Shown here: positions 1 to 6,585 of the stretch, in pieces
Layout of the letters: each line of letters opens with the position of its first letter
How positions within the stretch are numbered: position 1 is the stretch's first letter
NCBI RefSeq assembly: GCF_001553685.1
Contig: NZ_CP014264.1
Location: 256,001-320,000, forward strand
DNA length: 64,000 nt
DNA from: Streptococcus sp. oral taxon 431
Lineage (GTDB): Bacteria; Bacillota; Bacilli; Lactobacillales; Streptococcaceae
Reading direction: 5' to 3'
Program-made: the position numbers and the translations under genes
The notes under the pieces: model-generated
The model's database searches: none
The model's input: the letters and a program-made list of their open reading frames with translations, nothing else
What the model was told of the DNA's origin: nothing

Positions 1-1
1 C

Positions 2-505
2 TTTTCAATGGTCTTGCAGGATACCTGGCTCTTTGAAGGAACTATTCGAGACAATCTCATTTATAATCAAACTGGGATTAGTGAAGAGCGCGTGATTGAA
101 GCAGCCAAAGCAGTAGGAATCCACCACTTTATCACAACCTTACCAGATGGCTACGATACTGTTTTGGATGATACAGTGACCTTGTCAGTCGGGCAGAAAC
201 AGCTCTTGACCATCGCTCGTGCCCTTCTCAAAGATTCTCCACTCTTGATTCTGGACGAAGCGACCTCTTCAGTCGATACACGTACAGAGGAGTTGATTCA
301 GAAAGCCATGGACCGTTTGATGGAGGGACGCACATCCTTTGTTATTGCCCACCGCTTGTCAACGATCCGCAATGCTGACTTGATTCTGGTCATGAAGGAC
401 GGAAACATCATCGAGCAAGGCAATCATGAAGAGCTTATGGCTCAAGGTGGTTTCTATGCTGACCTCTACAATAGTCAATTTACAGAAGATGAAGTAGAAG
501 AATAA
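2..505 (+). CDS. ABC exporter, C-terminal nucleotide-binding domain (partial, 5' end outside window)
   Basis: This is the last ~168 residues of an ABC transporter; the reading frame is already open at base 2, so the gene begins before the window. Visible are the Q-loop region (VLQDTWLFEGTIRDN), a signature written LSVGQKQ instead of the usual LSGGQ, Walker B LLILDEATSSVD with the D-loop, and the H-loop IAHRLST. This order is typical of the NBD of fused TMD-NBD exporters of the multidrug/lipid type, which in streptococci usually work as heterodimers encoded by adjacent genes. The Gly-to-Val change in the signature (LSVGQ) is typical of a degenerate site in asymmetric exporters, though only one half is visible here. 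Substrate cannot be inferred. A strong hairpin terminator follows the stop codon. Confidence 0.9.
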   Translation, partial: FSMVLQDTWLFEGTIRDNLIYNQTGISEERVIEAAKAVGIHHFITTLPDGYDTVLDDTVTLSVGQKQLLTIARALLKDSPLLILDEATSSVDTRTEELIQKAMDRLMEGRTSFVIAHRLSTIRNADLILVMKDGNIIEQGNHEELMAQGGFYADLYNSQFTEDEVEE

Positions 506-510
506 AACCA

Positions 511-535
511 AAGAAGGCTTGACGGCCTTCTTTTT
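511..535 (+). terminator. Rho-independent terminator of the ABC exporter
   Basis: An 8-bp perfect stem AAGAAGGC / GCCTTCTT (511-518 and 525-532) with a 6-nt loop runs into a T tract. It ends transcription of the ABC gene just before the next promoter. Confidence 0.88.
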
Positions 536-547
536 CTTCTTTATACT

Positions 548-569
548 GGTATAATAGAAAGAGGAAAGT
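548..569 (+). promoter_or_regulatory. Extended -10 promoter and RBS for the DUF2200 remnant / PAP2 pair
   Basis: TGG-TATAAT (-10 hexamer at 550-555) lies 15 nt before the start codon at 570, with AGAGGAAAG as ribosome site. No convincing -35 is seen, as usual for extended -10 promoters in this genome. It would drive the broken DUF2200 gene and probably the PAP2 gene that starts three bases after it. Confidence 0.7.
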
Positions 570-876
570 ATGAGTCATAAATTATACAATATGAAATTTT
601 CAACTGTCTATCCAGCCTTGATTGCAAAGGTTGAGAGAAAGGGTGGAAGGGCAGAGTCCGTTCACCAAGTGACCAGTTGGCTGACAGGTTATGAAGTGAG
701 TGCCATCCTTGCTTGTCTGAATAGGGACCTTACCTACGGAGATTTTTTTCGACAGGCACCGTCTTATGTACCTAAACGGATTGCGATTACAGGAAATCCG
801 CCGTCTGGACAAATTAGTGGACTGGCTTGCCAAGGGGAAAACAGTCCAGCAGGTCCTAGAAAAGTATGAGAAATAG
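570..876 (+). pseudogene. DUF2200 family gene, broken by an internal deletion/frameshift
   Basis: The first ~75 residues (MSHKLYNMKFSTVYPALIAKVERKGGR..., WLTGYE, DFFRQAP, ITG) match the small DUF2200 family as I remember it. From about base 793 the family's C-terminal helix continues in the next frame: read from 793 it gives EIRRLDKLVDWLAKGKTVQQ and closes at a stop at 874-876. In the original frame the tail (NPPSGQISGLACQ...) is unlike the family and ends at 869. The segment normally between 'ITG' and 'EIRRLDK' (about 15-16 residues in relatives) is absent, so a deletion whose length is not a multiple of three best explains the gene. Function of DUF2200 is unknown. Promoter and RBS look intact, so the truncated 99-residue product might still be made. 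Confidence 0.75.
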
Positions 877-878
877 AT

Positions 879-1382
879 ATGAAAAACTATCAAGAGTGGT
901 ACGATAAAAGGAAATCAAGTCTCCTTCGTCATCCACAGCTATTACAATTGATGCGAGTTTTTAATCGCATGATGACAGTCCTAATGCCAGTAGCCTACAT
1001 GGCCTTGTTGGGAACAAACTTTATAAGTAAGGGCATGGGACAAGCCTTATATACTTATATCTTGGTGCCAGCTTTTGGCTTTGTCCTATTGACGCTAGTT
1101 CGTAAGTGGATCAATCAACCGCGTCCTTATGAAACTTGGGGAATTGTCCCACTATTAGACAAGGACAGCTCTGGGAATTCAATGCCTAGTCGCCACGTCT
1201 TTTCAGCAACCATTATTTCCATGGCTTGCCTGCATGCAAATCTGCCTGTGGGGTTGGTTTTGTTGGTCTTATCAGCTCTTCTCGGCTTTGTGCGGGTTTT
1301 AGGTGGTGTTCATTATCCCAAGGATGTTTTAGTTGGCTACGCCTGTGGCCTCCTCTGGGGAATTCTTTTCTTTATTTTCTAA
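879..1382 (+). CDS. PAP2-family membrane phosphatase
   Basis: A 167-residue integral membrane phosphatase of the PAP2 / haloperoxidase superfamily, which removes phosphate from lipid phosphates such as undecaprenyl pyrophosphate or phosphatidate. The three catalytic motifs are present: a basic residue ahead of R82-P83 (KWINQPRP), P103-S-R-H106 (family PSGH), and R139-x5-H145-x3-D149 (RVLGGVHYPKD) carrying the nucleophilic and proton-donor histidines. Several hydrophobic helices (about 33-50, 57-73, 108-120, 122-138, 150-166) fit a multi-spanning protein. It starts three bases after the stop of the DUF2200 remnant, implying cotranscription. Whether it is a true undecaprenyl-PP phosphatase cannot be told from sequence. 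Confidence 0.88.
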   Translation: MKNYQEWYDKRKSSLLRHPQLLQLMRVFNRMMTVLMPVAYMALLGTNFISKGMGQALYTYILVPAFGFVLLTLVRKWINQPRPYETWGIVPLLDKDSSGNSMPSRHVFSATIISMACLHANLPVGLVLLVLSALLGFVRVLGGVHYPKDVLVGYACGLLWGILFFIF

Positions 1383-1387
1383 AAAGC

Positions 1388-1447
1388 AAAGCAAGTGGGC
1401 TAGGCCTCGTAACCACTTACGGGTCAAAAGTGACCACTTGCTTTTTT
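1388..1447 (+). terminator. Long-loop terminator of the PAP2 gene, overlapping a LytTR direct repeat
   Basis: AAAGCAAGTGG (1388-1398) pairs with CCACTTGCTTT (1434-1444), followed by T to 1447. The 35-nt loop contains the first copy of the ACCACTTAC repeat, and the second copy forms part of the 3' arm. The AAGTGG of the left arm could pair with either repeat. Confidence 0.65.
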
Positions 1448-1480
1448 GCCCTTGTAAAGTCTTCTGGCCTTTGGTATAGT
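1412..1480 (+). promoter_or_regulatory. LytTR-type direct repeat plus extended -10 promoter of the LytTR operon
   Basis: ACCACTTAC (1412-1420), 12-nt spacer, ACCACTTGC (1433-1441): a 9-N12-9 direct repeat with 21-bp period, the architecture bound by LytTR-domain regulators such as ComE and BlpR. The extended -10 TGG-TATAGT has its hexamer at 1475-1480, starting 34 bp after the end of the second repeat. The same motif and the same spacing occur upstream of the ABC exporter at 43431, suggesting autoregulation and a shared regulon. Confidence 0.72.
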
Positions 1481-1500
1481 AGATGCAGAAAGGAGATAGG

Positions 1501-1947
1501 ATGAAGTTACGAATCGAGATTGATAGTGAATTAACTGAGACAGAGATTGTCATCAAGGCTGCAGCCCTGACAGATGAAATAGCTGACTTGCAACGACTCT
1601 TGCAAGAAACCAAGGCTCCTAGGTTGATTTTTTACAAGGGGACGGGTGAGTACTACTTAGACTTGTCAGAAATTCTCTTTTTTGAGACGGAAGGTAGCAA
1701 GATTTACGCTCATACCCAGAAAGAAGCCTATGAGGTTCGACTCAAGCTTTATGAGTTGGAGTCCATTCTCCCCCGCTATTTCAGTCGGGTATCCAAGTCG
1801 ACCATTGCTAATATTCGGCAAGTTTACTCGGTTGACAAGTCCTTTTCAGGGACAGGCACTATTTCCTTTTATCAGACCCACAAGGAGGTGCACGTGTCAC
1901 GGCACTACCAATCCCTCCTAAAAGAAAATCTAAGAAACATGAGGTAA
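1501..1947 (+). CDS. LytTR-domain DNA-binding regulator (LytTR regulatory system type)
   Basis: A 148-residue regulator with a short N-terminal part (about 1-45) and a C-terminal LytTR DNA-binding domain (about 50-146: YYLDLSEILFFETEGSKIYAH, FSRVSKSTIANI, VHVSRHY). It has no receiver domain, so it is not a phosphorylated response regulator; it resembles HdrR/BrsR-type regulators of S. mutans, which are held inactive by a membrane protein encoded next door. I chose ATG 1501 because AAAGGAGATAGG precedes it closely; an upstream in-frame ATG at 1483 has no ribosome site and sits at the predicted transcription start. The following gene, 4 bp downstream, encodes the likely membrane partner. A direct repeat at its own promoter suggests autoregulation. 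Confidence 0.88.
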   Translation: MKLRIEIDSELTETEIVIKAAALTDEIADLQRLLQETKAPRLIFYKGTGEYYLDLSEILFFETEGSKIYAHTQKEAYEVRLKLYELESILPRYFSRVSKSTIANIRQVYSVDKSFSGTGTISFYQTHKEVHVSRHYQSLLKENLRNMR

Positions 1948-1951
1948 GAAC

Positions 1952-2626
1952 ATGAAAAAGAAAGCATTTGGTATTGTGTTGCTAGTATTGGCAGCTTTAG
2001 TGTTGTTACAGGGGAATTTTGGAATCCCTTCTCTGGGAGGGCATATCTGGCCTTTGATTGGTATTGGATTTTTTGCCTATCAATCAATTGAAGCTTTGCT
2101 TCGTCGTCATCTGACATCAGCCACTTTTACAGCCCTAGTGGCCCTCATGATTGCTAATCATTTTTATGACATTTTACCGATTCCCAATCAGTCATTGTTC
2201 TGGGCAAGTATTTTAATCGTAATGGGTGTCAGCGCACTCACTCATTCTAACAGAACTTGGAATGGAAAAAAATGGTGGTATGACGGTGAAAAGACCATTC
2301 TGACAGACAAGGAAGTCGCTTTTGGGGCGGGTACATTTTACAAGCAAGACCAAGAATTGGTAGAAGACGAGTTTGAAGTCGGATTTGGGAATGCCAAAAT
2401 CTATTATGACAATGCAGAGATGTTAGGTGATTTTGCTACTCTGAATATCGAAGTCGGTTTTGGGAATGCAGTTATCTACGTGCCTCAACACTGGAGAGTA
2501 GATCTAAAGGTAGAGACTTTTTGTGGAGCAGCCAAGGCAGATGCCCCTGTAGCCCCAACCAGCAAAACTTTGATTATCCGTGGAGATGTAGCTTTTGGGA
2601 AACTAGGAGTTGTTTACGTTAAATAA
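1952..2626 (+). CDS. LiaF-like membrane protein, likely partner of the LytTR regulator
   Basis: A 224-residue protein with about four N-terminal membrane helices (roughly 4-22, 28-45, 55-70, 82-99), the LiaF-type transmembrane module, and a cytoplasmic C-terminal half with repeated GFGNA-type strands (VGFGNAKIYYDN, VGFGNAVIYV, VAFGKLGVVYV), the YvqF/LiaF C-terminal beta domain. LiaF proteins are negative regulators of envelope-stress signalling. Here the gene lies 4 bp behind a stand-alone LytTR regulator instead of a LiaRS pair, which suggests it sequesters or senses for that regulator. That role is inference from gene order. No terminator is visible before the rpmB promoter. Confidence 0.83.
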   Translation: MKKKAFGIVLLVLAALVLLQGNFGIPSLGGHIWPLIGIGFFAYQSIEALLRRHLTSATFTALVALMIANHFYDILPIPNQSLFWASILIVMGVSALTHSNRTWNGKKWWYDGEKTILTDKEVAFGAGTFYKQDQELVEDEFEVGFGNAKIYYDNAEMLGDFATLNIEVGFGNAVIYVPQHWRVDLKVETFCGAAKADAPVAPTSKTLIIRGDVAFGKLGVVYVK

Positions 2627-2644
2627 AAAAATCTTCCAATACCC

Positions 2645-2673
2645 TTGCCAAAAAAGAGAAAGTGTGATAACAT
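2645..2673 (+). promoter_or_regulatory. rpmB promoter
   Basis: TTGCCA (2645-2650), 17-bp spacer ending in TGA, TAACAT (2668-2673). A leader of about 50 nt follows, with the 10-bp palindrome GTGCTAGCAC at 2687-2696 and a strong AGGAGG before the start. Confidence 0.65.
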
Positions 2674-2732
2674 AGTACAGTATGTGGTGCTAGCACATCC
2701 GCTATATTAGATCTAATAGGAGGAAAACACAA

Positions 2733-2921
2733 ATGGCTAAAGTATGTTACTTTACAGGTCGTAAGACTGTATCAGGAAACAACCGTTCACACGCGATGAA
2801 CCAAACAAAACGTGCCGTAAAACCAAACCTTCAAAAAGTTACTGTACTTATCGATGGTAAACCTAAAAAAGTTTGGGCTTCAGCTCGTGCTTTGAAATCA
2901 GGTAAAGTAGAACGCGTTTAA
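2733..2921 (+). CDS. rpmB: 50S ribosomal protein bL28
   Basis: A 62-residue basic protein matching bL28 over its full length: N-terminal [17 protein letters not shown], the SHAMN-TKR motif, and C-terminal [15 protein letters not shown]. It is a structural component of the large ribosomal subunit. The Cys in 'AKVCYFTG' and no paired zinc-binding cysteines indicate the C-minus form. It is monocistronic here: its own promoter lies upstream and a small hairpin with T tract (2931-2950) follows. An AGGAGGAAAA ribosome site lies 5-14 nt ahead of ATG 2733. Confidence 0.97.
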   Translation: MAKVCYFTGRKTVSGNNRSHAMNQTKRAVKPNLQKVTVLIDGKPKKVWASARALKSGKVERV

Positions 2922-2930
2922 TAAAGAGTA

Positions 2931-2955
2931 AAAGGCCATCAGGTCTTTTTCTTTT
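2931..2955 (+). terminator. rpmB terminator
   Basis: Short stem AAGGCC-ATCA-GGTCTT (one G-U pair) followed by TTTTT and a second T-rich stretch. Confidence 0.7.
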
Positions 2956-3014
2956 GCTCTAAGCTCAAAAAGTCTCGTCAAAGGAGCAAATATCCGCCGA
3001 TACAGTATTCTGCT

Positions 3015-3043
3015 TTTACACTTGGCTTGAAATATGATAAAAT
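3015..3043 (+). promoter_or_regulatory. Promoter of the Asp23-like / fakA operon
   Basis: TTTACA (3015-3020), exactly 17 bp ending in TGA, TAAAAT (3038-3043). Transcription would start near 3050, which excludes the in-frame TTG at 3027 and supports ATG 3072 as the true start. Confidence 0.78.
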
Positions 3044-3071
3044 AGAGTATCAACTAGTTGAGGTAGAAAAA

Positions 3072-3437
3072 ATGACTGTAAAAATTAATACAAAAGATGG
3101 TCAAATCGAACTAACAGATGAAGTGATTGCTACCGTTGTAGGTGGTGCAGCAACTGAGATTTTTGGTGTGGTCGGTATGGCAAGTAAGAAAGCCCTCAAA
3201 GATAATTTCCAAGCCCTTCTTGGGAAGGAAAATTATTCTAAAGGTGTCGTTGTAAAAGCGGCCGAAGATGGTAGCATTGCAGTTGATGTATATACCGTGT
3301 TGAGCTACGGAACTAAGATTAGTGAAGTCTCAAAAAACATCCAAGAGCGTGTACGCTTTAGTTTGGAAAACCAACTTGGCATCACTGCTCAAACTGTGAA
3401 TGTCTATATTCAAAATATCAAAGTTGTAGGAGAATAA
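3072..3437 (+). CDS. Asp23/Gls24-family envelope stress protein (YloU type)
   Basis: A 121-residue Asp23/Gls24 domain protein (TVKINTKDGQIELTDEVIATVVGGAATEIFGVVGM, then VDVYTVLSYGTKISEVSKNIQERV). It matches the YloU subgroup, which is conserved immediately upstream of the YloV/FakA gene across Firmicutes. The molecular role is not established; relatives are abundant, membrane-associated stress proteins. The start at 3072 follows GAGGT and lies downstream of the mapped promoter, whereas the longer reading would begin inside the -10 region. The next gene follows after 2 bp, so the two are cotranscribed and probably functionally linked. Confidence 0.92.
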   Translation: MTVKINTKDGQIELTDEVIATVVGGAATEIFGVVGMASKKALKDNFQALLGKENYSKGVVVKAAEDGSIAVDVYTVLSYGTKISEVSKNIQERVRFSLENQLGITAQTVNVYIQNIKVVGE

Positions 3438-3439
3438 TC

Positions 3440-5107
3440 GTGTCAAATATTACTACAAGCTTATTTCAAGAAATGGTACAGGCTGCATCTACTCGTTTGA
3501 ACAAGCAAGCCGAATATGTCAACTCATTGAACGTCTTCCCAGTTCCAGATGGAGATACAGGAACAAACATGGGAATGACTATCGAAAATGGTGCTAAAGA
3601 AGTAGCAGACAAACCAGCTTCAACAGTTGGTGAGGCTGCAAGTATCTTGGCTAAAGGTCTGTTGATGGGTGCGCGTGGGAACTCAGGAGTTATCACTTCT
3701 CAGCTTTTCCGCGGATTCTCACAAGCCATCAAAACCAAAGAAGAGTTAACAGGAAAAGACCTAGCTCTTGCCTTCCAATCTGGTGTTGAAGTAGCCTACA
3801 AGGCTGTTATGAAGCCAGTTGAAGGAACAATCTTGACTGTATCACGTGGTGCTGCCATCGGTGCTAAGAAAAAAGCCGAGCAGACAGACGATGCTATTGA
3901 GGTTATGCGTGCAGCCTTGGAAGGAGCTAAAACAGCCCTTGCTAAGACTCCAGACATGCTTCCAGTCTTGAAGGAAGTTGGTGTTGTGGACTCAGGTGGT
4001 CAAGGTTTGGTCTTCATCTATGAAGGATTCCTTTCAGCTCTTACTGGTGAATATAGTGCGTCTGAAGACTTTGTAGCGACTCCAGCGAATATGAGTGAAA
4101 TGATCAATGCTGAACACCACAAGTCTGTAGCTGGACATGTGGCAACAGAAGACATCACCTTTGGTTACTGTACGGAGATCATGGTTGCTCTTAAACAAGG
4201 CCCAACTTATGCTAAAGAGTTTGACTACGAAGAATTCCGTAACTACTTGAACGAACTTGGGGATTCATTACTCGTTGTTAACGACGATGAAATCGTTAAA
4301 GTTCACGTCCATACAGAAGATCCAGGTCTTGTTATGCAAGAAGGTCTTAAATATGGTAGCTTGGTTAAGGTTAAAGTCGATAACATGCGTAACCAACACG
4401 AAGCACAAGTGGAAAAAGAAGCAGCTCAAGTCAGCAAACCAGCTGAAGAAAAAGAATACGCCCTTATCGCAGTAGTAGCTGGACAAGGCTTGGCAGACAT
4501 TTTCCGTGCTCAAGGTGTGGACTATGTTATCGAAGGTGGACAAACCATGAACCCTTCGACAGAAGACTTTATCAAGGCTGTAGAGCAAGTGAATGCTCGC
4601 AACATCATCTTCTTGCCAAACAACAAAAATATCTTTATGGCAGCACAATCTGCTGCAGAGGTATTGGAACAACCAGCAGTAGTGGTAGAAGCACGTACTC
4701 TTCCTCAAGGATTGACTAGTCTTCTTGCCTTCGATCCAAGTAAGTCTATCGAAGAAAATAAAGAACGCATGACTGCAGCTCTTGGCGATGTTGTCAGCGG
4801 TAGTGTAACAACAGCCGTTCGTGACACGACTATCGATGGTTTGGAAATCCATGAAAATGACAATCTAGGTATGGTAGATGGTAAGATCCTCGTATCAAAC
4901 CCTGATATGCACCAAACTCTGACTGAAACCTTGAAACATATGTTGGATGAAGACAGTGAAATCGTAACCTTCTATATCGGTGAAGATGGAAGCGAAGAAT
5001 TAGCTAACCAAATCGCCCAAGAAATCGCAGAAGAATTCGAAGATGTTGAAGTAGAAATCCACCACGGTCAACAACCCGTGTATCCATATCTTTTCAGTGT
5101 GGAATAA
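3440..5107 (+). CDS. fakA: Fatty acid kinase catalytic subunit FakA-like (DhaL/DAK2 domain)
   Basis: A 555-residue protein with an N-terminal DhaL (DAK2) kinase domain (about 8-200), a central linker domain, and a C-terminal DegV-like region (about 335-550). The ATP/Mg site signature NVFPVPDGDTGTNMG with its aspartates is intact, as is the GARGNSGV loop. In Firmicutes this protein phosphorylates fatty acids bound to a FakB (DegV) partner so they can enter phospholipid synthesis; FakB genes are encoded elsewhere. It starts with GTG at 3440, after GGAGAAT, 2 bp behind the Asp23-like gene. It is clearly the YloV family; the specific FakA function is by homology. A very strong terminator follows. 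Confidence 0.9.
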   Translation: MSNITTSLFQEMVQAASTRLNKQAEYVNSLNVFPVPDGDTGTNMGMTIENGAKEVADKPASTVGEAASILAKGLLMGARGNSGVITSQLFRGFSQAIKTKEELTGKDLALAFQSGVEVAYKAVMKPVEGTILTVSRGAAIGAKKKAEQTDDAIEVMRAALEGAKTALAKTPDMLPVLKEVGVVDSGGQGLVFIYEGFLSALTGEYSASEDFVATPANMSEMINAEHHKSVAGHVATEDITFGYCTEIMVALKQGPTYAKEFDYEEFRNYLNELGDSLLVVNDDEIVKVHVHTEDPGLVMQEGLKYGSLVKVKVDNMRNQHEAQVEKEAAQVSKPAEEKEYALIAVVAGQGLADIFRAQGVDYVIEGGQTMNPSTEDFIKAVEQVNARNIIFLPNNKNIFMAAQSAAEVLEQPAVVVEARTLPQGLTSLLAFDPSKSIEENKERMTAALGDVVSGSVTTAVRDTTIDGLEIHENDNLGMVDGKILVSNPDMHQTLTETLKHMLDEDSEIVTFYIGEDGSEELANQIAQEIAEEFEDVEVEIHHGQQPVYPYLFSVE

Positions 5108-5128
5108 GAATGAAATAGAAAACGAAAG

Positions 5129-5157
5129 AGGTCGGGAAAAGATTCCCGATCTTTTTG
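5129..5157 (+). terminator. fakA terminator
   Basis: Ten-pair stem AGGTCGGGAA (5129-5138) / TTCCCGATCT (5143-5152) with one G-T pair and a 4-nt loop, then a T tract. Confidence 0.92.
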
Positions 5158-5239
5158 GTTTGCAATGAGTTTTGGCCCCAGTAGCTGATTGGCGCTAGAA
5201 AATCAATCCAATCTAGTAATTTCTGTTCCATCATTTTTA

Positions 5240-5304
5240 ATGACATTTGTCATATCTCCTCATGACAGAAGCTTCTAGTGATTCTACCTTCAAAGAATTA
5301 TACT
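5240..5304 (+). promoter_or_regulatory. Promoter and candidate operator of the ABC / two-component operon
   Basis: ATGACA-TT-TGTCAT (5240-5253) is a perfect inverted repeat; a third half-site ATGACA recurs at 5262-5267, exactly 22 bp after the first. A -10 TATACT lies at 5299-5304 with only a weak -35. The position upstream of -35 suits an activator; the natural candidate is the NarL-type response regulator encoded as the last gene of the operon. This assignment is inference. Confidence 0.55.
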
Positions 5305-5330
5305 AGATGTATCAAATGGAGGAAGAAAAA

Positions 5331-5522
5331 ATGAAACATAAAGTAATTGTCGCAATGAGTTTAGTAGCAGCAGGAGTCATGACTTATCTCATGTTCTCAG
5401 GATTGGATGAAAGCTTCTATCATTTTCCTTGGGAGTTGTTTGCAAGCTTTGGAATCATGTCTTGGTTGATCCGAGAAGGCTTGAAATTGGTCTCAGATGT
5501 GAAAAAGGAGTTTGAAAAATGA
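5331..5522 (+). CDS. Small two-helix membrane protein of the ABC / two-component operon
   Basis: A 63-residue protein with two hydrophobic segments (about 4-22 and 34-47) separated by a short acidic/aromatic loop and a charged C-terminal tail (LVSDVKKEFEK). No named family is recognised. ATG 5331 is preceded by GGAGGAAG; an in-frame ATG at 5307 lies only 3 nt after the -10 and is too early to be used. Its stop overlaps the next start (ATGA), so the two small proteins are translationally coupled. First gene of a six-gene operon with an ABC exporter and a two-component system, which suggests an accessory or sensing role at the membrane. Confidence 0.8.
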   Translation: MKHKVIVAMSLVAAGVMTYLMFSGLDESFYHFPWELFASFGIMSWLIREGLKLVSDVKKEFEK

Positions 5523-5713
5523 AAAAAGCGATTCTCTATCTCTTTATTGGACTGTCACTAGTGGTATGGTTGGTCGAAATGTTTACAGGGTGGTTTGATC
5601 AAGCCTTCCTTCACCAAGCCATTCGCGGTGCCTGGGGATTAGGATTTATGATTTTTATCGCCTTTCCGATGGGAAAGGAGTGGCTGAAAGGAGAGTATCA
5701 TGAACATGATTAA
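5519..5713 (+). CDS. Second small membrane protein of the ABC / two-component operon
   Basis: A 64-residue protein with an N-terminal membrane helix (about 4-22), a second hydrophobic segment (about 38-50) and a histidine/acid-rich tail (KGEYHEHD). It looks like a diverged sister of the preceding gene in length and topology. Start overlaps the previous stop by four bases and its own end overlaps the ABC ATPase start by 14 bases, so translation of the three genes is tightly coupled. Function unknown; conserved placement ahead of an antimicrobial-type ABC exporter suggests it belongs to the same response. Confidence 0.8.
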   Translation: MKKAILYLFIGLSLVVWLVEMFTGWFDQAFLHQAIRGAWGLGFMIFIAFPMGKEWLKGEYHEHD

Positions 5714-6584
5714 GGTAGAAAGCCTAAATAAAAACATCAAGGGCAAGGCTATTTTGAAGAATATTTCCTTTGAGGTAGCTGAAGGTGAATGCGTCGCCTT
5801 GATTGGTCCCAATGGTGCTGGGAAGACCACACTCTTGGACTGTTTGCTTGGAGATAAACTGGTCACCAGCGGTCAAGTATCCATCCAAGGCTTGCCAGTG
5901 ACGAGTTCTCAGTTAGACTACACTAGATCCTATCTCCCTCAAGAAAATGTCATCGTTCAGAAATTAAAGGTCAAAGAGTTGATTGCTTTCTTTCAAAGTA
6001 TTTATCCAAATCCCTTGAGCAATCAGGAGATCGATCAACTATTGCAGTTTGACCAGCAACAAAAAGAGCAATTGGCAGAAAAATTGTCAGGTGGGCAAAA
6101 GCGTCTCTTCTCTTTTGTCTTGACCTTGATTGGGCGACCAAAGCTTGTCTTTTTAGATGAGCCGACTGCTGCCATGGATACCTCAACCCGTCAACGCTTT
6201 TGGGAAATTGTTCAGGATCTAAAAGCGCAGGGAGTCACCATTCTCTATTCGTCCCATTACATCGAAGAGGTAGAGCATACAGCGGACCGAATCTTGGTCT
6301 TGAATAAGGGAGAGTTGATTCGCGATACAACACCTCTAGCCATGCGTAGTGAGGAGATTGAAAAGCACTTTATCCTTCCTCTAGCATATAAAGAAGTTAT
6401 CGAACAGTCAAACTTGGTTGAAAACTGGTCACAAAAACAAGATGCCCTACAAGTAGTCACACGCGAAGCAGACTCTTTCTGGGAACTATTAGTTCAAGCA
6501 GGATGTAGCATACAAGAAATTGAAGTCAATAATCGTAGTTTGCTAGATACAATCTTTGAAGAAACACAGAAGGGAGATGACTAA
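5700..6584 (+). CDS. ABC transporter ATP-binding protein
   Basis: A 294-residue ATPase subunit of an ABC-2 type exporter. Walker A GPNGAGKTT (about 37-45), Q-loop PQEN, signature LSGGQKR, Walker B LVFLDEPTAAMD and H-loop SSHYIEE are all present, so it should be active. A C-terminal extension of about 80 residues after the NBD is typical of this family. Start ATG 5700 (MNMIKVE) overlaps the preceding gene; ATG 5706 is an alternative. It is followed by its permease and by a histidine kinase and response regulator, the arrangement I recall from the pneumococcal TCS11 locus. Such exporters often protect against envelope-active compounds, but the substrate is unknown. Confidence 0.92.
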   Translation: MNMIKVESLNKNIKGKAILKNISFEVAEGECVALIGPNGAGKTTLLDCLLGDKLVTSGQVSIQGLPVTSSQLDYTRSYLPQENVIVQKLKVKELIAFFQSIYPNPLSNQEIDQLLQFDQQQKEQLAEKLSGGQKRLFSFVLTLIGRPKLVFLDEPTAAMDTSTRQRFWEIVQDLKAQGVTILYSSHYIEEVEHTADRILVLNKGELIRDTTPLAMRSEEIEKHFILPLAYKEVIEQSNLVENWSQKQDALQVVTREADSFWELLVQAGCSIQEIEVNNRSLLDTIFEETQKGDD

Positions 6585-6585
6585 G

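Noticed and set aside
3027..3071. N-terminal extension of the Asp23-like protein from TTG 3027
   Set aside because: It overlaps the -10 region, upstream of the predicted transcription start; ATG 3072 has a ribosome site.
4268..4852. Minus-strand 194-codon frame within fakA
   Set aside because: Antisense shadow rich in Cys/Phe/His with no ribosome site; fakA is a well-conserved complete gene.
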